The notes below the pieces were generated by a model, which did no database searches, had not been told where the DNA came from, and was given only the letters and a program-made list of their open reading frames with translations. A DNA stretch of 64,000 nucleotides from Paenarthrobacter sp. AR 02 (GTDB lineage: Bacteria > Actinomycetota > Actinomycetes > Actinomycetales > Micrococcaceae), in assembly GCF_021538675.1 (NCBI RefSeq), contig NZ_JAJUKH010000001.1:310001-374000 (forward strand), given 5' to 3'. Shown here one piece after another: positions 60,243-64,000 of this stretch; within the stretch, counting starts at the first letter, position 1; every line of letters begins with the position of its first letter. Position numbers and translations under genes: made by a program.

Positions 60243-61397
60243 GTGCCCAGCATCATGCCTATTTTTGGTACCCGTCCGGAGGCCATCAAAATGGCTCCCA
60301 TCGTCCATGCCCTGCACGAGTCCGAAGAGTTCGATTGCATCGTTACCGTCACAGGCCAGCACCGTGAAATGTTGGATCAGGTGAACGAATTGTTCGGAAT
60401 TACACCAGACCACGATCTTGATATTCTTCAGCCGGGGCAGTCACTCTCGGACATTATGACCCGCACAATTTCTGGCTTGGACAAGCTTTTCGCCGCTAAC
60501 AAGCCCGATGCCGTCATCGTTCAGGGTGACACCACCACTTCGACCGCTGGCGCCATTGCAGCGTTCTACCACGGAATTCCAGTGGTTCACGTCGAAGCCG
60601 GGCTCCGAAGTGGCAACCTTTACTCGCCCTTCCCTGAAGAAGCCAACCGCAAGATCACCAGCCAAATCACGGCATTGCACCTGGCCCCCACGTCAACCAG
60701 CCGAGCTAACTTGCTGGCAGAAGGCGTGTCCGCCGACGACATCGTAGTGACTGGTAACTCCGTCATTGATGCCTTGTTCACCACGGTTGATAAGCAGATT
60801 CCATTCACCGATCCGCAGCTTGAAGATCTCGCTGCCAGTGGACGGAAAATACTCCTTGTCACTACGCACCGACGTGAGAATCAAGGTGACGCCATGCGTG
60901 GAGTCGGCCGAGCACTGGCCCGTATCGCTGACGCCGAGCCGGATCTGACCATTGTGTTGCCAGCCCATAAGAATCCCGTGGTTCGCGAGGCTGTGCTTCC
61001 TGCTCTTGCCGGAAAGCCCAATGTCGTAGTAACTGAACCCCTCGCTTACGGCGAATTCACACGCATGCTCTCCATGGCACACATCGTCCTTACGGACTCT
61101 GGTGGAGTCCAGGAAGAAGCACCCAGCCTCGGCAAGCCCGTTCTGGTGATGCGTGAAAACACCGAGCGGCCCGAAGCCGTTGTGGCTGGCACAGTTACCC
61201 TTATCGGTACCGATGAGGAAAAGATTGTCTTCGAGGTGGACCGACTTCTCAACGACGCCAACCACTTCGACACCATGGCCAACGCCGTCAACCCATATGG
61301 AGACGGGCGCGCGTCCGAGCGAACCGTCGCAGCCATCGCCGAACTGCTGGGCGTTGGGCACCGAATTGAAGAGTTTGGCATGACACCTGCCGTTTAG
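60243..61397 (+). CDS. wecB: UDP-N-acetylglucosamine 2-epimerase (non-hydrolysing)
   Basis: This 384-residue cytoplasmic enzyme interconverts UDP-GlcNAc and UDP-ManNAc. The family motifs are GTRPEAIKMAPIVHAL, VTGQHREMLDQV, VQGDTTTSTAGAIAAFYHGIPVVHVEAGLRS, THRRENQG and TDSGGVQEEAPSLGKPVLVMRENTERPEAV, all intact. UDP-ManNAc feeds surface glycopolymers. The GTG at 60243 has GGGGG 5 bases upstream; an ATG 4 codons later is possible. A canonical terminator follows. Confidence 0.95.
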   Translation: MPSIMPIFGTRPEAIKMAPIVHALHESEEFDCIVTVTGQHREMLDQVNELFGITPDHDLDILQPGQSLSDIMTRTISGLDKLFAANKPDAVIVQGDTTTSTAGAIAAFYHGIPVVHVEAGLRSGNLYSPFPEEANRKITSQITALHLAPTSTSRANLLAEGVSADDIVVTGNSVIDALFTTVDKQIPFTDPQLEDLAASGRKILLVTTHRRENQGDAMRGVGRALARIADAEPDLTIVLPAHKNPVVREAVLPALAGKPNVVVTEPLAYGEFTRMLSMAHIVLTDSGGVQEEAPSLGKPVLVMRENTERPEAVVAGTVTLIGTDEEKIVFEVDRLLNDANHFDTMANAVNPYGDGRASERTVAAIAELLGVGHRIEEFGMTPAV

Positions 61398-61416
61398 TCT
61401 TTTCAACACTGCCATT

Positions 61417-61457
61417 AGGGCCGTCATACGCTTGACCGCGCATTGACGGCCCTTTTT
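61417..61457 (+). terminator. Rho-independent terminator of wecB
   Basis: AGGGCCGTCA (61417-61426) pairs with TGACGGCCCT (61444-61453); a 5-base T run overlaps the end. Confidence 0.9.
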
Positions 61458-61558
61458 GTTGCTTGAAGCTTTCTGTCAAGTTATTGAGTTTCGCGCCTCC
61501 GCCCGCCATTCTTTTGCCATAGGTCCAAGGTCTCACCCTACGAGCCCAAGGATCCGCT

Positions 61559-63208
61559 GTGGCCAAGTTCAGATCTGAAACGCCTACTTTCCGCACTACA
61601 GCCCGGCACCTCGCAGCCTGCCTTTTGGCGGCATTTGTCTTGGTAATTGGCTGCTTGCATGGAACGAATGCACAAGCCGCCCCGACACCCGTTTATCCCA
61701 TCAGCGGCTACTTCATTTTCGGGAGTAGCAGCGATGCTGTGAACTCACAGAAGCTGTCCAGTATCAAGGCTTTGGGCGGCGATACCGTGATCACGTTCGG
61801 CTCACGCATCAAGCCCGCGGTGCTGAGCGATATCCCCGCGGACTGCAAGATTAATGGCGCCAACTGTGCCCAAGCTGCTGCATCAGGAGTAAAGGTCAAC
61901 CGATACTTTACGTATTCGGACAACGCCTTATGGGGCGCCCCATCCCTCGCCTGCCCACGGGATGTCTCCCTCACAGGTAACGGCAAACCTTTCACAGTTT
62001 TCGTGCTGCCTAACCAGGGCAGCAACTGCACGTCATCGAATGGTTTGTACGATGTCGTCGTCGTTAGTGGCGCTACGGCCGCGGGCACTGCCGGAGTTAA
62101 CGTCTCGTTGGCCAAGACAGCCACAACCCTCGGAATGAAGTACTACGCCGGATTGCCCATTCCGATTGCACGCACTGATTACGGGTACCTGCCGGACGTA
62201 AGCTACCTGCCTGCCTTCACGCAGTTCACAGACCGGTTCCTTCGCTACCAGAAGAACGTCATCAATGTGTCTGGCCTGGGAGGCTTCTATTTGTCCTATG
62301 AAATGCCTGTCACCAGCGGTACCACGTTCGACCCCATCCTGAATCTGTACAAGATTCAGAATCAGGCTATTGCGCGAATACACCCCGATCGTGGAGGCCT
62401 CGTCAGCCCGTACTTGGACGGACGGAAAACGGGAGGCCTTACTGTCACCCAAGTCCGTGATGGGGCTGAAAAAATAGGCTTGACGTCCGGCAACAACCAT
62501 CTCGTGATTGCCATCCAAGATGGCATGGGAACGGGCAAATCCGGGGCCTTCTTTGGAAACGAGGCCGACAATCCCGTTGATCCTTATGCCGCGTCGATCG
62601 TAGGAAACGGCTCCTGGGGAAGTAAGTACCAAGCCCCGATACGTGACTACTTCGCTGCAGCAGCGGAGGGCGTCGATGGTACGGGCGCAGAGCTCTGGGC
62701 CAACCTGGAAGGTATGGCTCCTGCAACCAGTCAGAACCCCTGTGACGACAACTCGCGGGGTCAGACGACCAAGTCACGCGTAGACCGACAACTTCAACAA
62801 TTGGGTAATGCCCCAATGAAAGTCATCTCCTATATGTGGGACGGCTTCTACACCTGTCAAGGTGTTTGGGGGCCCTTGGCAGACCGGCTGAAGGCGGCGA
62901 ACAATACCCCAATCATCACGGACTCCATCTTCTATGGTGACGGGGGCGTCGTGGTCACCGGGCAAAACCTGAGTGGTGGAACGGTGAATGTGAAGTGGAC
63001 AGACGGATATGGCCGCAACTACGAAAAGACCGTAAGCGCGACGAACTACAACCCCAACTACGGCAAGGAAATGGGGATGAACCCACGGCTTGAGTCCGTT
63101 ACCGCCAACATAGGTGATGCCTCTCTAGGGTCGGGGAAGTACTACATGATCAATGTCACCAATGGAGCCGGCGTTAAAAACCTGGCGTTCTACTCTGACC
63201 GAGGTTAA
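61559..63208 (+). CDS. Exported DUF4434 domain protein (glycosidase-like)
   Basis: A 549-residue protein from a GTG start with AAGGA upstream. The signal peptide (HLAACLLAAFVLVIGCLHGTNAQA) suggests secretion. YPISGYFIFGSSSDAVNSQKLSSIKALGGDTVITFGSRI and GFYLSYEMPVTSG match the TIM-barrel-like DUF4434 family, which is related to glycoside hydrolases. YKIQNQAIARIHPDRGGLVSPYLDG and GVDGTGAELWANLEGMAP follow, and a C-terminal beta-sandwich runs from about residue 455. Glu in SYEMP and ANLEGM are candidate catalytic residues. The substrate is unknown; wecB and the surface-glycan genes nearby suggest a glycopolymer. Confidence 0.75.
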   Translation: MAKFRSETPTFRTTARHLAACLLAAFVLVIGCLHGTNAQAAPTPVYPISGYFIFGSSSDAVNSQKLSSIKALGGDTVITFGSRIKPAVLSDIPADCKINGANCAQAAASGVKVNRYFTYSDNALWGAPSLACPRDVSLTGNGKPFTVFVLPNQGSNCTSSNGLYDVVVVSGATAAGTAGVNVSLAKTATTLGMKYYAGLPIPIARTDYGYLPDVSYLPAFTQFTDRFLRYQKNVINVSGLGGFYLSYEMPVTSGTTFDPILNLYKIQNQAIARIHPDRGGLVSPYLDGRKTGGLTVTQVRDGAEKIGLTSGNNHLVIAIQDGMGTGKSGAFFGNEADNPVDPYAASIVGNGSWGSKYQAPIRDYFAAAAEGVDGTGAELWANLEGMAPATSQNPCDDNSRGQTTKSRVDRQLQQLGNAPMKVISYMWDGFYTCQGVWGPLADRLKAANNTPIITDSIFYGDGGVVVTGQNLSGGTVNVKWTDGYGRNYEKTVSATNYNPNYGKEMGMNPRLESVTANIGDASLGSGKYYMINVTNGAGVKNLAFYSDRG

Positions 63209-63213
63209 AAGCC

Positions 63214-63250
63214 GCGACGCCTTCTACCCGGTGCGGGTAGAAGGCGTCGC
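63214..63250. terminator. Bidirectional terminator
   Basis: A perfect 16-bp stem (63214-63229 with 63235-63250), five-base loop, A and T runs outside on each side, between the DUF4434 gene and the convergent last gene. Confidence 0.9.
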
Positions 63251-63257
63251 TTTGCGA

Positions 63258-64000
63258 TCAGTGTGTAAACGTACCGCTGCCCAAGCCCCAGGGTGATGTG
63301 GACACAGTGACCAAGGAATTAACGTTCTCCCGTGCACTCACCCACTCCAGCTTGGAGATCTCCGCCGACGGAAATGCCGCCGGGCGGACCTTCAACGACT
63401 TGGAGGCCGGGAGAATGGCAAACGATACTGCCGGTGTCTCCTGGTTCTTCGGCACGTGTACCCGCAAGCTCCGGCTCGCCGGCGTTTGCCGAAGTATTTC
63501 GGAGTAAGCAACGGAGCCGCCAACGCTCACGACTAGCTTGTAGAGCCCGGCGGACTCCTCGCTGACGCCATGAGCCACAGTCGCCAACAGATCCGTGCCC
63601 CTGCCATTGATTCGCTCATGCGTTACAGCTACGGACTTTTGATCATACGTAAGAGTCAGATTCACGTCCCCGACGGTCTTGTCCATATCGGTCATCACGG
63701 TGGGTCCGTCGATCGTGGTCGCCTGAGGGCCGAAAACCCTTGCCAGCAGACCTTCAAACCTCTTTTCGGCGTTGAGGGGCCCGAGGACCGTGGCCCGAGC
63801 GGCTGAGAGGATCCTATCCGTGCTCGCCTTGGATGATGCAAGCCTCGATAGCTTCATGGCCAGCTCGCCCCGCTCCCTGACGGACACGGATGCAATTCCC
63901 GCAGGGCATATGTTCATTGTTCCAACCCCACGAGGAACTACCACCATCGATCCGGAGGCCATTGCAAAAGGCAACGCTTCGGAAGGCAACGGGCCTGGAA
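63258..64000 (-). CDS. Unassigned protein, possibly glycosyltransferase-related, 5' part outside the window
   Basis: The frame is open through the right window edge, so at least 247 C-terminal residues are seen and the start lies beyond. The first visible part, PSEALPFAMASGSMVVVPRGVGTMNI, resembles the donor-site motif of GT4-type glycosyltransferases (the usual E.xxxEAMAxGxPVV), and a helix-rich region ending FEGLLARVFG would be the end of that domain. About 150 further residues (from TTIDGPTVMTDM) are beta-rich and unassigned. I do not claim a function. It converges with the DUF4434 gene. Confidence 0.6.
   Translation of the reverse strand, partial: PGPLPSEALPFAMASGSMVVVPRGVGTMNICPAGIASVSVRERGELAMKLSRLASSKASTDRILSAARATVLGPLNAEKRFEGLLARVFGPQATTIDGPTVMTDMDKTVGDVNLTLTYDQKSVAVTHERINGRGTDLLATVAHGVSEESAGLYKLVVSVGGSVAYSEILRQTPASRSLRVHVPKNQETPAVSFAILPASKSLKVRPAAFPSAEISKLEWVSARENVNSLVTVSTSPWGLGSGTFTH

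Overview
The window reads as a chromosome segment of a high-GC actinobacterium of the Micrococcaceae, most like Arthrobacter or Paenarthrobacter. The signs are GC-rich codon use, frequent GTG and TTG starts, menaquinone rather than ubiquinone genes, an iron-sulfur APS-type CysH beside a ferredoxin-type sulfite reductase, and several genes whose -10 box sits directly in front of the start codon (leaderless mRNA). This placement is inference from gene content, not from a marker gene. No rRNA, tRNA, CRISPR array, IS element or prophage was recognised.

Layout. 0-1.2 kb: the end of a DUF6153-type protein and a DUF305 lipoprotein. 1.2-11 kb, minus strand: a sulfur block with a sulfonate/taurine-type ABC importer, homocysteine methyltransferase mmuM, and the assimilatory sulfate operon sir-cysH-cysD-cysN, preceded by a CbiX/SirB-type chelatase that would supply siroheme. 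11-13.4 kb: a TRIC-type membrane protein, a SUKH protein and a damaged-looking AbiEi-like gene. 13.5-27 kb: menaquinone genes (polyprenyl synthase, geranylgeranyl-reductase-like gene, menG, menF, menD, menC), interrupted by a polar amino-acid ABC importer, a second AbiEi-like gene and a Tat-exported PhoX phosphatase with a likely PHO box. 27-30.6 kb: two unassigned proteins, an XRE-type regulator and a LacI regulator. 30.7-35.4 kb: a fructan/fructo-oligosaccharide operon (binding protein, two permeases, cytoplasmic GH32) under two palindromic operators. 35.5-37.9 kb: a PAP2 phosphatase and an acyltransferase-3 membrane protein.

37.9-52.6 kb is rich in secreted and surface proteins: a subtilase with three C-terminal SLH-like modules, an MFS transporter, an eight-repeat chaplin-like protein ending in an LAxTG sortase signal, a Pro/Val-rich exported protein, a choice-of-anchor-P type protein, a metallo-beta-lactamase-fold enzyme, a polysaccharide pyruvyl transferase, and a 1007-residue protein with the same three SLH-like modules at its N-terminus. 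52.9-54.8 kb has a divergent pair, an alpha/beta-hydrolase-like protein and a DUF6270 protein. 54.8-59.2 kb holds a branched-chain 2-oxoacid dehydrogenase operon (E1alpha, E1beta, E2) with a divergent Lrp/AsnC regulator. 59.2-64 kb has a DUF218 (YdcF-like) protein, a small membrane protein, UDP-GlcNAc 2-epimerase, a DUF4434 exported protein and the end of an unassigned gene cut by the window edge.

How it fits together: the sulfur block runs from sulfate or sulfonate to sulfide, and methionine formation follows. The men genes make the respiratory quinone. The sugar operon imports short fructans and cleaves them inside the cell. The right half looks devoted to the cell surface. The best candidate for something undescribed is the 42.3-46.8 kb set of exported proteins built around the cysteine-free, sortase-anchored chaplin-like protein.
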